Under the pieces are notes generated by a model. That model did no database searches. It worked only from the letters and a program-made list of their open reading frames with translations, and was not told the origin of the DNA. From assembly GCF_009677585.1 (NCBI RefSeq), contig NZ_WKYV01000036.1, positions 1 to 44,374 of the forward strand: a DNA stretch of 44,374 nt. The letters run 5' to 3'. Origin of the DNA: Lactonifactor sp. BIOML-A5 (lineage in GTDB: Bacteria > Bacillota > Clostridia > Lachnospirales > Lachnospiraceae). The position numbers and the translations under genes are program-made. Shown in pieces: positions 32,146-41,095 of the stretch; the stretch's first letter is position 1; every line of letters starts with the position of its first letter.

Positions 32146-34611
32146 TTACGCTTCTACGTTAATATCATCTAACGTCCCATAAAGAACGTCAATGCTTTTT
32201 ACCAACTTCCCATCTTCCATTTTCTGGCTGTAGACGCCCCATGCTTTCCCACAAATAAAGAAGCTTGATAATTCCCCCTCTGTAAAAGGGCGGATAGAAA
32301 GTGTCTTGCGGTACATATCACTCTTCAATCCAAGCAGTGCATTTAATATGCCCCAGCTCGCCATTGCCCGGCAGTAATGATGTCCGGATTCAATTTCACT
32401 GAATGGGTTTCTCTTATATCCGTCATAACGGTCACGAATAGATTTGACGATGGTAAGGCCTTCCTCCACACATCCGGAATAGATAAGATTTACTGCCACC
32501 TCATATTCCACACCAGTCCATACTTCCCCTGCATAGGATAATGGGAACTTCGGTCTTCCTCCCTTCGGCCAGGTTGCAACTACCATACCGTGTTCCTCAT
32601 TAATGGCATAGGCCCTGTGTACACTGTCCGTATGGTAGAAATCCGTCTTGTAATTATAACGGAATACAGATTCCATAGCAGATTTCACATGCTCTTTGGG
32701 AAGAATTTCTCCGAGCCCTGCCATATATGCCAGATACTGTCCCAGAAGCTGATCCGACAGACAGCCTTTGCCGAACTGGTATTTGTACTTATCTATATCT
32801 TCCTGTACCTGGACGTAATATTCCCCATCAAACATCAGTTCATCCGCACTCTTGGCACCTGTTTCATATGCTTTGCCGTATTTTTTCTGATGTTTTTCAT
32901 CACCTAGTATTTCCGCCATCTCTTCACAGCATTTTAATGCAGCCAGAAAAATACTGTCCGTCATGGGATTGGGACCATAGAACTCAATATCATAAGTAGT
33001 ATTCTGTTGTCCGTCCAGTACATAATCTCCATCTAAATCCCATTGGCGAAGGGCATATTCCATTGCCGCAACTGCTTTGGGCCAGATATTTTTTAAGAAT
33101 TCCACATCTCCAAGATTCTTAAAGTCCCGATAAATCCTGACAATGCTGCCTAGTTCACCATCGCAGGCTGGAACCATGGCATACCGCTCCTGGTCAAATA
33201 CGGAGAACATTCTGGTGGACATACACCCATTCTCGTCTGTCTCCCGCAGGAACTCTACATTCCGCATGGTTTCCTCCAAATCAGGAAACAGAAATGCAGC
33301 GGTCTGCGCATAATTCCAAACATGGGGAACGCTGCCATAACCACAGCCAATATAGTCCCGTATTCCCTCAAATCCTCCAAAAGTTCCATCCTCTAACCGG
33401 AAGCAGAGATTGCTTCTTAGATTCGTAATATTTGCTGTCAATGCATCAATTACATAATAGGGAAGTGTGGTGCGGCGGAACATTGCCTCAGAGAAGTTCC
33501 GGCTTTCCTTTTCCAGCCGTTCCTTATTTCGGTAAACATATTGTCCCACATCCCATGCATCCTTAAACTTGATTGCATAATAGTTCCTTACCGTTCCATA
33601 TTCTCCCCGCTGAAACTTCTCATAATCCTCATCAAACTCAATCCAGGCCTTCACCCGATTGGGAAAAAACCAGGTAATGACAAATTCAAATACTTTTTCT
33701 TCGCCGGGTGCCAACTCCTGCCAGGATCCGATAGATCCTATCTTTTCTCTTCTCTTTAAAAAGCTGAAATTATGAAACTGCGCAAACTCACATCCCACGC
33801 TGTCTGATTGTGTTTCCTTTTCCAGAAGTCCGTCTTCCGTAAAATCATCCCAAAAATCCTGGATTCCATCTACCCACTCTCCATCAAACCACTGGGTCTT
33901 ATATGTAATATTGTCTCCGCTGGTCAGAATAGCCATATTGCCATACCGCAAATGATCTTCTTTCAAATGCTCCGGTTCATAATAGAGCCCACTGACATCT
34001 TCAAACGACCTATACTCATTTTTTACGCTGTCTGCCAGCTTCAGGTTCTCAATTACATCATAGCCCTCAAATGCTGATGCATTTGGCAATGTCCCCACCA
34101 GGCTCACCTTTGTACTGCAATCTGCAGTATTCTTTACCTTATACCTTATAATTCCACATGGTATACTTGAATCGTCTGTATTCAATGGAATAAACGGCGT
34201 ATACGCTTCCATTGAAACCTGGACTGGAAGTTCAGAATCTTTAAAATTCACTCTTGCAAATGGATATTCACATACCATTTCTGAGTCTTCCATTCTTGGC
34301 AGATTCACTAACTCTGCCTGCAGATATCCGTGTGAACTGGTATAAGGAGGAACCAGTCTGGATTCCAATATTTTAGTAATTGGTTGATCCATCTTTTCAT
34401 TCTCCGTGCGAATTGCAAAAAATGAAAGAGGAAATTTCGTATTCTTAGATGGCCAGTTAAAAATCTCCCAATCCAGGAATTTCCCCCTGGAATTCACAGA
34501 AAAATTGCCTGTTCCGATTCCCCCAAGCAGAAATCTCACCTCTGCAGCCTCCCTTTTATACACCCTGGGAGTTCTGTCATACAATTCTTCCCTTGTAAAA
34601 ACTTTGCACAT
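32146..34611 (-). CDS. GH116-type glycoside hydrolase (non-lysosomal glucosylceramidase fold)
   Basis: An 821-aa cytoplasmic protein with the two-domain plan of GH116: an N-terminal beta domain (about 25-315, starting LLGGIGTGNFSVNSRGKF) and a C-terminal alpha/alpha barrel (about 375-800). Family motifs include GSVPHVWNYAQ, QQNTTYDIEFYG (probable acid/base Asp541) and, as likely nucleophile, Glu415 in GGFEG. WPKGGRP and WTGVEYEVA also occur. GH116 enzymes cleave beta-glucosides, beta-xylosides or N-acetylglucosaminides. I choose the ATG at 34611 because GGCGGAGG lies just upstream; an ATG at 34629 lacks a site. No signal peptide, so the substrate enters through the ABC system encoded next to it. 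Confidence 0.85.
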   Translation of the reverse strand: MCKVFTREELYDRTPRVYKREAAEVRFLLGGIGTGNFSVNSRGKFLDWEIFNWPSKNTKFPLSFFAIRTENEKMDQPITKILESRLVPPYTSSHGYLQAELVNLPRMEDSEMVCEYPFARVNFKDSELPVQVSMEAYTPFIPLNTDDSSIPCGIIRYKVKNTADCSTKVSLVGTLPNASAFEGYDVIENLKLADSVKNEYRSFEDVSGLYYEPEHLKEDHLRYGNMAILTSGDNITYKTQWFDGEWVDGIQDFWDDFTEDGLLEKETQSDSVGCEFAQFHNFSFLKRREKIGSIGSWQELAPGEEKVFEFVITWFFPNRVKAWIEFDEDYEKFQRGEYGTVRNYYAIKFKDAWDVGQYVYRNKERLEKESRNFSEAMFRRTTLPYYVIDALTANITNLRSNLCFRLEDGTFGGFEGIRDYIGCGYGSVPHVWNYAQTAAFLFPDLEETMRNVEFLRETDENGCMSTRMFSVFDQERYAMVPACDGELGSIVRIYRDFKNLGDVEFLKNIWPKAVAAMEYALRQWDLDGDYVLDGQQNTTYDIEFYGPNPMTDSIFLAALKCCEEMAEILGDEKHQKKYGKAYETGAKSADELMFDGEYYVQVQEDIDKYKYQFGKGCLSDQLLGQYLAYMAGLGEILPKEHVKSAMESVFRYNYKTDFYHTDSVHRAYAINEEHGMVVATWPKGGRPKFPLSYAGEVWTGVEYEVAVNLIYSGCVEEGLTIVKSIRDRYDGYKRNPFSEIESGHHYCRAMASWGILNALLGLKSDMYRKTLSIRPFTEGELSSFFICGKAWGVYSQKMEDGKLVKSIDVLYGTLDDINVEA

Positions 34612-34638
34612 AGTACCCTCCGCCTCCATCTTATTCGG

Positions 34639-34650
34639 TTGTTCGAATAA
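34639..34650. promoter_or_regulatory. Operator copy 1 (TTGTTCGAATAA)
   Basis: A 12-bp sequence identical in reverse complement to operator copy 2. It lies in the GH116 leader, with an extra TTATTCG half directly before it (34631). Likely site for the neighbouring GntR-SBP regulator. Confidence 0.6.
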
Positions 34651-34665
34651 CTTGATTTATATTTT

Positions 34666-34693
34666 AACTCCCTGCGCTTGCAGAGAGTTTTTT
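34666..34693 (+). other. Terminator-shaped hairpin between the two operators
   Basis: AACTCCCTGC-GCTT-GCAGAGAGTT (one G-T pair in 10-bp arms) is followed by TTTTTT on the plus strand. No plus-strand gene lies to its left, so it may insulate the regulator promoter from antisense transcription or act as an additional protein site. Confidence 0.5.
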
Positions 34694-34703
34694 GAAATAC
34701 TTA

Positions 34704-34732
34704 TTGTTTATTCGAACAACTTATGCTATGAT
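34704..34732 (+). promoter_or_regulatory. Promoter for the GntR-SBP regulator
   Basis: TTGTTT (34704-34709) and TATGAT (34727-34732) with a 17-bp spacer. Operator copy 2 overlaps the -35 and spacer, which predicts autorepression. Confidence 0.6.
34708..34719. promoter_or_regulatory. Operator copy 2 (TTATTCGAACAA)
   Basis: The exact inverse of operator copy 1, 57 bp between the copies. It overlaps the -35 of the regulator promoter. The pair could allow looping or joint control of the divergent genes. Confidence 0.6.
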
Positions 34733-34753
34733 ATTAGCATACAGAAAAAGCTT

Positions 34754-34767
34754 TGTCAACGCTTTTT
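34754..34767 (+). promoter_or_regulatory. cre-like catabolite repression site
   Basis: TGTCAACGCTTTTT matches the Gram-positive cre consensus at 12 of 14 positions, failing only at the last two. It lies just downstream of the predicted start, where CcpA would act as a roadblock. Weak evidence. Confidence 0.3.
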
Positions 34768-34790
34768 CAAAAAGTAGGGAGAATGTAAGT

Positions 34791-36233
34791 ATGAATAGCA
34801 GAACACCAAAATATATCACCATTAAAAACAATCTGATTCATAAAATAGAAAGCGGCTGTTACCAGCCGGGAGACGCCATTCCTTCCGATAACGAATTAAT
34901 GCGTACTCTAAATATCAGCAAAAGCACGATTACACAGGCATTAAAGACTTTGGAAGCAGAAGGCTATATCGTCCGGCAGCAGGGAAAGGGAAGCTTTGTC
35001 ACTGACCGTACCCAGCTGCAGACTGTATTAAGTATTTATCTGTGTCCCATGGAAGAAAGTGAGAAGCAGTTCTGGACTCCCCTGATCGAGGCATTTAACG
35101 AAAGTAACCAGGGGTTTACGGTAAAAGGGACTTTTCTGTCTAACCAGAAAGCGCCCCTTAGAGATACCCTGTTCCAGAGCTTCACCAGCGGAAATGCTCC
35201 GGATATCCTCTCTCTGGACGGTCCGGATGTAGCATACTGGGCATATATGAACTCTCTTCTTCCCTTTGACGACTACATGGATGATGCCTTTTTAAGCTCA
35301 TTCCTGGATCCTATCCTTCTTCAGGGCAGATTCCGGGGAAAGCTATATCACCTTGGTTATACAGAATCCACTCTATGTATTCTTTATAACAAGGAACTGT
35401 TTCACTGTCTTGGAATCCGCATTCCCTCCGGTATAGACGATGCCTGGAGCTGGGACGAATTTCTTTCCGTATGTAAACTTATTAAAGAAAAGACCTCTTT
35501 CCCCTATCCGCTTCTTATGGATTCCGGACGGGGGCTCTCCCCAAAGTCCGGGGAATGGAACAGCTACTCCGGTCTTCCTTTTATTCTGCAGAATAACGGC
35601 AGACTTTTTAATGATGACCTGACAAAAACTTCCGGTTATATCAATTCTCCGGAGTCTATTGCTGCAATGGATTGGCTGGGAAACCTGTTTCATAAATATA
35701 ACTATACACATATTGAGGACGTCAGCGACAATTTTCCGAATAATTTTGCCATGAGCCTGTCTCTGCCTAATGCGTATTTTCAGTCATTAAAAGAAAATGA
35801 CAATATAGGCCTCATTCCTCTTCCCCATGGAAAAAAAGCCGCCATCCCTCACGGAAGCTGGGGACTGTGTATGTCCCGTCAGACCCGGCACCCGGAACAG
35901 TGCTGCCAATTTATCCGGTATGTGTTCAGTTTGCAGAATCAGCTGAAGATCAGCAGGCTCACCGGTATTCCGGTATTAAAAGAAATTCATGAGGTAATGG
36001 ATAGTTTTCAGACTGTTTCCAGCAATAACAATATACTGTTCTCACAACTGCGCCATTCCTCCTTTACAAGGCCGCAGACTCCGGCGTATCCGTTCTTCAG
36101 CAAACAATTTGCATATGCTTACTATCACATTGCAACTGGTGCAGATGTCCAGAAAGAGCTGACGCATTTATCCGAGCAGGTAGATGACCATCTGTTCCGT
36201 CATAATTATTATCTTAACGATAACATCAGCTGA
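34791..36233 (+). CDS. GntR regulator fused to a solute-binding-protein domain
   Basis: A 480-aa one-component regulator. An N-terminal GntR winged helix (about 5-73) has PSDNELMRTLNISKSTITQALKTLEAEGYI and QGKGSFV. The remaining 400 residues (about 78-470) have the type 1 solute-binding-protein fold: WTPLIEAFNESNQGFTVKG, NAPDILSLDG, LYHLGYTESTLCILYNKELF, WSWDEFLSVCKLI and IGLIPLPHGKKAAIPHGSWGLCMS. There is no signal peptide or membrane helix, so a transport-protein fold is used inside the cell. AGGGAG precedes the ATG at 34791; an in-frame extension to 34692 crosses the promoter. It is divergent from the GH116/ABC operon and probably senses its sugar. Confidence 0.88.
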   Translation: MNSRTPKYITIKNNLIHKIESGCYQPGDAIPSDNELMRTLNISKSTITQALKTLEAEGYIVRQQGKGSFVTDRTQLQTVLSIYLCPMEESEKQFWTPLIEAFNESNQGFTVKGTFLSNQKAPLRDTLFQSFTSGNAPDILSLDGPDVAYWAYMNSLLPFDDYMDDAFLSSFLDPILLQGRFRGKLYHLGYTESTLCILYNKELFHCLGIRIPSGIDDAWSWDEFLSVCKLIKEKTSFPYPLLMDSGRGLSPKSGEWNSYSGLPFILQNNGRLFNDDLTKTSGYINSPESIAAMDWLGNLFHKYNYTHIEDVSDNFPNNFAMSLSLPNAYFQSLKENDNIGLIPLPHGKKAAIPHGSWGLCMSRQTRHPEQCCQFIRYVFSLQNQLKISRLTGIPVLKEIHEVMDSFQTVSSNNNILFSQLRHSSFTRPQTPAYPFFSKQFAYAYYHIATGADVQKELTHLSEQVDDHLFRHNYYLNDNIS

Positions 36234-36237
36234 CATT

Positions 36238-36274
36238 ATTTAGGAAGAGTTTCCGCAAGAAACTCTTCCTAAAT
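36238..36274. terminator. Bidirectional hairpin between convergent genes
   Basis: A perfect 16-bp inverted repeat, ATTTAGGAAGAGTTTC / GAAACTCTTCCTAAAT, with loop CGCAA. It lies 4 nt after the GntR-SBP stop and 43 nt before the isomerase-like stop. The T-runs are short, but position and strength suit a shared terminator. Confidence 0.7.
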
Positions 36275-36317
36275 GCCAGGTAACGGATTCACTCTGTTTC
36301 TGCATCAGCTGCCCCGG

Positions 36318-37001
36318 CTACTGTGCCTTCGGATACTCCGTACAAAGCAGACGGTAAGGTTTTTCGTCTTCCTCTATTTCCGGGAAACGTCCGATCGGCT
36401 CATAGAAACAGTTGTCATTCTCATCATCATTGCACATGGATACCTCCCCCAATAACACAGAGCCGCCGGTCTCGGGAACAATAAAATCATGATACATATA
36501 AGGAGTAATGGTAATGCTCTGGCCCGGTTTTAAACAAACCTTGGTCCCTGCAGGAACCACCTCCGTCTTACCGTCCGTATGTACAGTCACATCTGTGTCC
36601 AGCATTGATTTATCCTCTGCTCCATTGTATACAGTGATATAGATATCGTTCCCGCCCCGGTTTATAATATCCTCCATCTTGTTCCAGTGATAGTGCATGG
36701 GTGCGGTCTGCCCCTCATACAGCATCAGAAGCTTCTCCGCATATGGCTTTGGATATTTCTCCGGCATCTTTTGATTCCCGTTACGGATCGTAAGAAGCGA
36801 AAAGCCTACTTTATCAAAGTTTCCAAGACCATAATCTGTAATATCCCATCCCAGGCAGTTGTCACGGACTTCATCGTATTCGTGGCCCATGTTCTGCCAT
36901 TCTTCCGCAGTCAGTTTTGCAAACGGCGGTATCTCAAATCTATGTTCCGCAATTAATGCCTCCATATCCTTAATTACTTCATTGATTCTTGAACGTTTCA
37001 T
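36318..37001 (-). CDS. D-lyxose isomerase family protein (cupin)
   Basis: A 227-aa cupin of the D-lyxose ketol-isomerase family, which interconverts lyxose/xylulose and often mannose/fructose. Metal ligands visible are His103, His105 and Glu110 (MHYHWNKMED) and His171 (YMYHDF). Positions and length match the family. I place the start at 37001, since the ATG at 37013 directly abuts the AAAGG site. It ends the second sugar operon 77 bp after the RpiR regulator, and may make the ketose that the kinase phosphorylates. Confidence 0.87.
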   Translation of the reverse strand: MKRSRINEVIKDMEALIAEHRFEIPPFAKLTAEEWQNMGHEYDEVRDNCLGWDITDYGLGNFDKVGFSLLTIRNGNQKMPEKYPKPYAEKLLMLYEGQTAPMHYHWNKMEDIINRGGNDIYITVYNGAEDKSMLDTDVTVHTDGKTEVVPAGTKVCLKPGQSITITPYMYHDFIVPETGGSVLLGEVSMCNDDENDNCFYEPIGRFPEIEEDEKPYRLLCTEYPKAQ

Positions 37002-37078
37002 ACTGTAACCCATCCTTTCTTAATATCCAAATAGCAGGGCACCTGTCCCTGCTATCTGTTTCCTCGCCTATAGCAAAT

Positions 37079-37942
37079 TTATAGCTTATACTCTGATAAG
37101 ATCATTTCAGGCCTGTCTGCCTGCTTTGTCTTAATCCATTCCTCATTGGTAACAAAGTTCAAAAGTGCATCAATAGTCGCCATCAGGTTTGTCTGTGCAT
37201 AATCCTTGTAATAGTTAAAGGGCTTATCTTCCCCGCTGGACAGCAGCACATAATCCGCGAGTTCAGAGACCGGTGATTCTGCATAGTCAGTAATGGCAAT
37301 CATCTTTATTCCCTTCTCCTTTGCCAATTCCATTCCCAAAATGACCAGTTTTGACGTACCGGATTTTGATATGGCTATCACAATATCATCCTGGTCCGCA
37401 AGATTCACATGGTTCATAAAAAATTCCGCAGAGGAGCCATAGGTGCTCCTGATCCCAAGCCTTCCCAGCCGAAATCCCATATATTGTGACATCGAACACG
37501 TATTGCCGATAGCGATTATATGCGCTACATTACATTTTTTCAGGAGATTCACGCAATTCCACATAATTTCTGCGTCCATTCTTCTGCCGATTGCAATCAT
37601 ATTCTCCGCATAGTCGTGAAACAGCTTTTCTATCGCCCCGATACTCTTTGGAATCACTATGTCCTCGTACTGTTTCTTTCCTAAGTCTCTTGCAAGAGTA
37701 ATCCGAAACTGATAATATCCTGTGTATCCAATATGATGGCACATGCGCACAACTGTAGCATCGCTTACTCCGCTTTGCTTTGCGATCTCCGAGACATTGG
37801 AGTCTACTGTCTTCTGCGGATTCTGCAAAACAAAGTCAGCTACCTTTTTTTCTGCTGCAAATATCTCGCCGTACTTTTGTTTTATCACATCAAGTACTTC
37901 CATCTGTAATATACTATCATTCTTCAAGGTTCTCTGCTCCAT
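37079..37942 (-). CDS. RpiR/MurR family transcriptional regulator
   Basis: A 287-aa regulator with an N-terminal HTH (about 15-90; NVSEIAKQSGVSDATVVRMCHHIGYTGYYQFRI region, broken here by family changes) and a C-terminal SIS phosphosugar-binding domain (about 135-260; IIAIGNTCSMSQYMGFRL, VIAISKSGTSKLVI). It likely senses a sugar phosphate made by the operon. It has its own promoter, so it can be expressed inside the operon. The chosen ATG lacks a strong ribosome site; a start at 37903 is possible but would cut the leader helix. Confidence 0.88.
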   Translation of the reverse strand: MEQRTLKNDSILQMEVLDVIKQKYGEIFAAEKKVADFVLQNPQKTVDSNVSEIAKQSGVSDATVVRMCHHIGYTGYYQFRITLARDLGKKQYEDIVIPKSIGAIEKLFHDYAENMIAIGRRMDAEIMWNCVNLLKKCNVAHIIAIGNTCSMSQYMGFRLGRLGIRSTYGSSAEFFMNHVNLADQDDIVIAISKSGTSKLVILGMELAKEKGIKMIAITDYAESPVSELADYVLLSSGEDKPFNYYKDYAQTNLMATIDALLNFVTNEEWIKTKQADRPEMILSEYKL

Positions 37943-37983
37943 ACGTTATTTTTGTAAATACTTCGCGAATAATTATTGATTTA

Positions 37984-38012
37984 ATAATATCACATATGCT
38001 ATCCTCTGTCAC
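37984..38012 (-). promoter_or_regulatory. Internal promoter for the RpiR regulator
   Basis: On the minus strand GTGACA (38007-38012) and TATTAT (37984-37989) separated by 17 bp. The 8-bp palindrome TTCGCGAA (37962-37969) lies just downstream and could be an operator. Confidence 0.5.
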
Positions 38013-38060
38013 CCTCATTCCCGCGGGCACCTGTATCTTTGCATCTTTTGCCCCTTTCCT

Positions 38061-38915
38061 CTAAAAATGGCAGAGGGTTTTCAGACGCTCCTCTAAGTAA
38101 GGCTGTAATTTTCCCTGCACGTACTCCGGAAGATTAATAATTTTCACCGGATCCGGGTTCTCTGCATTCTCAAGAGAAAACGCAGCTACGGCATCATAAT
38201 ATTTGCCCAAAAATTCTGTTCCCAGATTAAATTTATTGATTCCCTTTGAAAAAGCAATCAGCAGCTGGTCATCCGGTATGCCGCTTCCTCCATGCAGAAC
38301 CAGGGATACATCAGTAGCCGCATGAATCTCCTCCAGACGCGGTATATCCAGATGAGGAGTGTCCTTATATTCACCGTGTGCATTTCCGATAGAAACTGCC
38401 AGAGAATTCACGCCCGTCTCTCTGCAGAATTTTTCTGCCGCATCCGCTTTTGTATACAGATCCTCATTCGCATTGTCAGAGGCTGCCGCCGCTCCCACGT
38501 GACCAATCTCGCCCTCTACACACACACCCAGCTCGTGTGCCTTAAGAACCACTTTTTTGGTCAGTGCAATATTGGTATCCAGGTCGTTCATGGACCCGTC
38601 AATCATAACAGATTCAAACCCTGCCCCTATGGTATTCATAATTGCATCATACGTAAAATCGTGATCCGCATGCAGCCCAATGGGCACTTTCACCTCGCCT
38701 GCCAATTCCTTTACCATGGCCGCATAATTTGCAAATCCTGTTGTATGCTGAACGGTAACATGCTCCGGGTACAGCATAACTATGGCCGGTGTGTTAGCTG
38801 CCTCAGCAGCATATACAACCGATCTTGCCATCGTATAATCCATGCAGATGAATGAGATTACCGCAGTATTGCTCTCCTTCGCCATCTTTAATATATTTTC
38901 TGTTTTTTCATACAT
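38061..38915 (-). CDS. Class II ketose-bisphosphate aldolase family protein (copy 1)
   Basis: A 284-aa zinc-dependent class II aldolase of the FbaA/GatY/KbaY family. The catalytic Asp84 and zinc His85 are in GLHADHDF; later zinc histidines are in GNAHGEYK and VLHGGSGIP. It cleaves a ketose mono- or bisphosphate to dihydroxyacetone phosphate and an aldehyde. The ribosome site is AAGGAG. It lies 24 bp after the ADP-kinase gene. It differs clearly from aldolase copy 2 (for instance HADHDF against HLDHGG), so each may prefer a different stereochemistry. Confidence 0.9.
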   Translation of the reverse strand: MYEKTENILKMAKESNTAVISFICMDYTMARSVVYAAEAANTPAIVMLYPEHVTVQHTTGFANYAAMVKELAGEVKVPIGLHADHDFTYDAIMNTIGAGFESVMIDGSMNDLDTNIALTKKVVLKAHELGVCVEGEIGHVGAAAASDNANEDLYTKADAAEKFCRETGVNSLAVSIGNAHGEYKDTPHLDIPRLEEIHAATDVSLVLHGGSGIPDDQLLIAFSKGINKFNLGTEFLGKYYDAVAAFSLENAENPDPVKIINLPEYVQGKLQPYLEERLKTLCHF

Positions 38916-38939
38916 TGTGTTTTCTCCTTCATATGATGT

Positions 38940-40151
38940 CTAGTTTAATCTGCTTTCCTTCAGCAGCCCCGGCAGAAGCCCGCCGGCAAATGAATCTCCC
39001 AGGCCGACTACCGTCGGTTTCTCCACATAGCTCAAATCTTTACAGGGGATACAGTAAATCTTGTCTCCCAAACTCTCTCTCATCCTCTCACAAAATGCCA
39101 CGCCTTCTGTTTTATCCGGTATGTCTTTGGTCTGTTCAAAGTCTTTTACTGTAAAGTTGTCTCCCATTCTAAACCGTGTTGCCGCCATCGTAACTCCCCC
39201 CTCCAGAGCAGCCCGCATTGTGCACGCATTTTCCCCGTAAACCAGTGCCCACGCGGCAGAATGAACCAGAATCAGCTTGATGCCGGAATTGTCATAGACA
39301 TATTTCACAGCATCTTCCACTGCTTTTGCGTCCAGTATATCAATTGTCTTTCCGATATACTGCTGCAGTTCGTCCTCATTCATACTTAGCACGTCAATCT
39401 GAGGCGCCAGCTGCCGGTGGACATAGGTGCGGAATTCCTTTTTTACATAACATCCGTCCTCCATTACCACTACCGCGTCCCCCGGCAGATAGGACAGCAG
39501 TGACTTTGTCTTCTCCATCCTGTCTCTCAGCACCTCCGAATCCAGAAGCTCCGAAAATGACCCCAGCAGGAATACCTGGCATCCTCCGATCATTTTTCCG
39601 AACTCATCCGGCAGAACAGGCATATGCAGACTGTCTTCATCCCTTGAGATCAAGATCCTGTTTTCCCTTGGGGTAACAAAATCAATGTCATTTGCCTGAA
39701 TCCTCACACCCTTATGGCACTGCAAAACAACGTGCGGATATATCTCGTTCTGATCCGGCCCCACCCCCGGCAGGACGCGGATACCCGCCGGCATCAGCCG
39801 TTTTACATGTTCATTGTAGCAGCTGGTTTGCAGCACACTGGGATAGCCCAGGCGATCCAGAATAATGCCGGCACGGGTAGGCGTCCCTCCCAAGGTCACC
39901 TCATATTCAAAATGATTTGCAAACTCCACACACATCTTGGATGTGTCCGGAACCATCTCACATCCGATTCCGGCCTGCAAATGTGCAAGACTCATAATCC
40001 AAATTGCGCGTTCTGAATCAACTTCGATATCCAGTTTCAGTTCATCCGCGTGGATATCCAATGCCTTAATCTGCGCTTCTGCAACCTGTGTATCCCACTT
40101 CAGCTCATAATCTACGCAGGTATGAAAGCCCAAAGCAATTTTCTCATTCAT
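38940..40151 (-). CDS. ADP-dependent phosphofructokinase/glucokinase family kinase
   Basis: A 403-aa protein of the ADP-specific sugar kinase family best known from archaea. It has the ribokinase-fold end motif GLGD (383-386) with Asp386 as base in VVGLGDSFAGG, the NxxE motif (Asn258-Glu261, SMNEDEL) for magnesium and phosphate, and GGTPTRAG (88-95) in the sugar lobe. It would phosphorylate a sugar or sugar phosphate, possibly with ADP; bacterial members are few. AAGGAG precedes the ATG. It lies between the two aldolase genes, so it probably makes the phosphorylated ketose they cleave. Confidence 0.85.
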   Translation of the reverse strand: MNEKIALGFHTCVDYELKWDTQVAEAQIKALDIHADELKLDIEVDSERAIWIMSLAHLQAGIGCEMVPDTSKMCVEFANHFEYEVTLGGTPTRAGIILDRLGYPSVLQTSCYNEHVKRLMPAGIRVLPGVGPDQNEIYPHVVLQCHKGVRIQANDIDFVTPRENRILISRDEDSLHMPVLPDEFGKMIGGCQVFLLGSFSELLDSEVLRDRMEKTKSLLSYLPGDAVVVMEDGCYVKKEFRTYVHRQLAPQIDVLSMNEDELQQYIGKTIDILDAKAVEDAVKYVYDNSGIKLILVHSAAWALVYGENACTMRAALEGGVTMAATRFRMGDNFTVKDFEQTKDIPDKTEGVAFCERMRESLGDKIYCIPCKDLSYVEKPTVVGLGDSFAGGLLPGLLKESRLN

Positions 40152-40187
40152 TCTGCAGTCTCCTTCGGTCTCATATAGTGCTCAGTT

Positions 40188-41048
40188 CTAGTAAAGTGAT
40201 GCTTTCCCTGATGCCTGGAACAGTTCAATCTTGTCAAAAGCGACTTTCTTCATAGCTTCCACGCAGGGCGGCTGAATCTGGTTTGGTTCGCGAAGAGAAG
40301 CATCCTGAAGAACCTCTCTCATTTTCTCATAGTAAGCCGCTTTAATGTCGCTTGAAATGTTAATCTTATTTACGCCGTGCTCTACAGATTTCGCGATTTC
40401 GGAATCTTTATTCGAAGATCCTCCGTGAAGTACAAGGGGTACATCCACAACCTTTTTAATCTCATCCAGAATATCAATACGGAGCTCCGGCTTCTTATCT
40501 TTCGGATAAATACCATGGCAGGTTCCGATTGCAATCGCCAGACAGTCAATCCCTGTTTTCTCAATAAAATCCTTTGCCTGCATGGGATCTGTATATAAGA
40601 TCTCATCCGGTGCCGTTGTTTCCACAGAATCTGTATTACCGATGGTGCCAAGTTCCCCCTCAACAGAGACGTCAACCCCATGAGCTGCCTCGCAAACCTT
40701 TTGACATGTAGCAACATTTCCCTCGTATGGCTGGCTGGAAGCATCGATCATGACAGAAGTAAATCCGGCGCGGATTGCGGTAATCACCTGCTCGAAGGTT
40801 CCGCCGTGATCCAGATGGATCACAGCAGGAATGGAAGAATTATGTACTCTCTCAACAATCCCCTTTACCATCTCCGGTGTAATATGACTTAACTCGTCCG
40901 GGTGAATTGCAATAATCACAGGTGCATTTTTTTCTTCAGATGCCTCCATAATGCCGTTAAACATATTGTAGTCACTAATGTTGAATGCAGGTACGGCAAA
41001 GTTGTTCTCATTTGCTACGGCAAGTAATTGTTTCATGTTCATTAACAT
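40188..41048 (-). CDS. Class II ketose-bisphosphate aldolase family protein (copy 2)
   Basis: A 286-aa class II aldolase. Asp80/His81 are in VIHLDHGG, with further zinc histidines in GTCHGIYP and VLHGGSS, and NISSDIKAAYYEKMRE in the phosphate-binding end. It splits a ketose phosphate to dihydroxyacetone phosphate and an aldehyde. GAGGAG lies 7 nt upstream of the ATG at 41048 (an alternative Met at 41042 is weaker). It follows the permease gene by 47 bp. Confidence 0.9.
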   Translation of the reverse strand: MLMNMKQLLAVANENNFAVPAFNISDYNMFNGIMEASEEKNAPVIIAIHPDELSHITPEMVKGIVERVHNSSIPAVIHLDHGGTFEQVITAIRAGFTSVMIDASSQPYEGNVATCQKVCEAAHGVDVSVEGELGTIGNTDSVETTAPDEILYTDPMQAKDFIEKTGIDCLAIAIGTCHGIYPKDKKPELRIDILDEIKKVVDVPLVLHGGSSNKDSEIAKSVEHGVNKINISSDIKAAYYEKMREVLQDASLREPNQIQPPCVEAMKKVAFDKIELFQASGKASLY

Positions 41049-41095
41049 AATTATTCTCCTCTTTTCTTTAAATTAATATATATATCCATTTTCCA

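Noticed and set aside
34692..34790. An in-frame N-terminal extension of the GntR-SBP regulator
   Set aside because: It would cover the promoter and operator, and the ATG at 34791 has an AGGGAG site.
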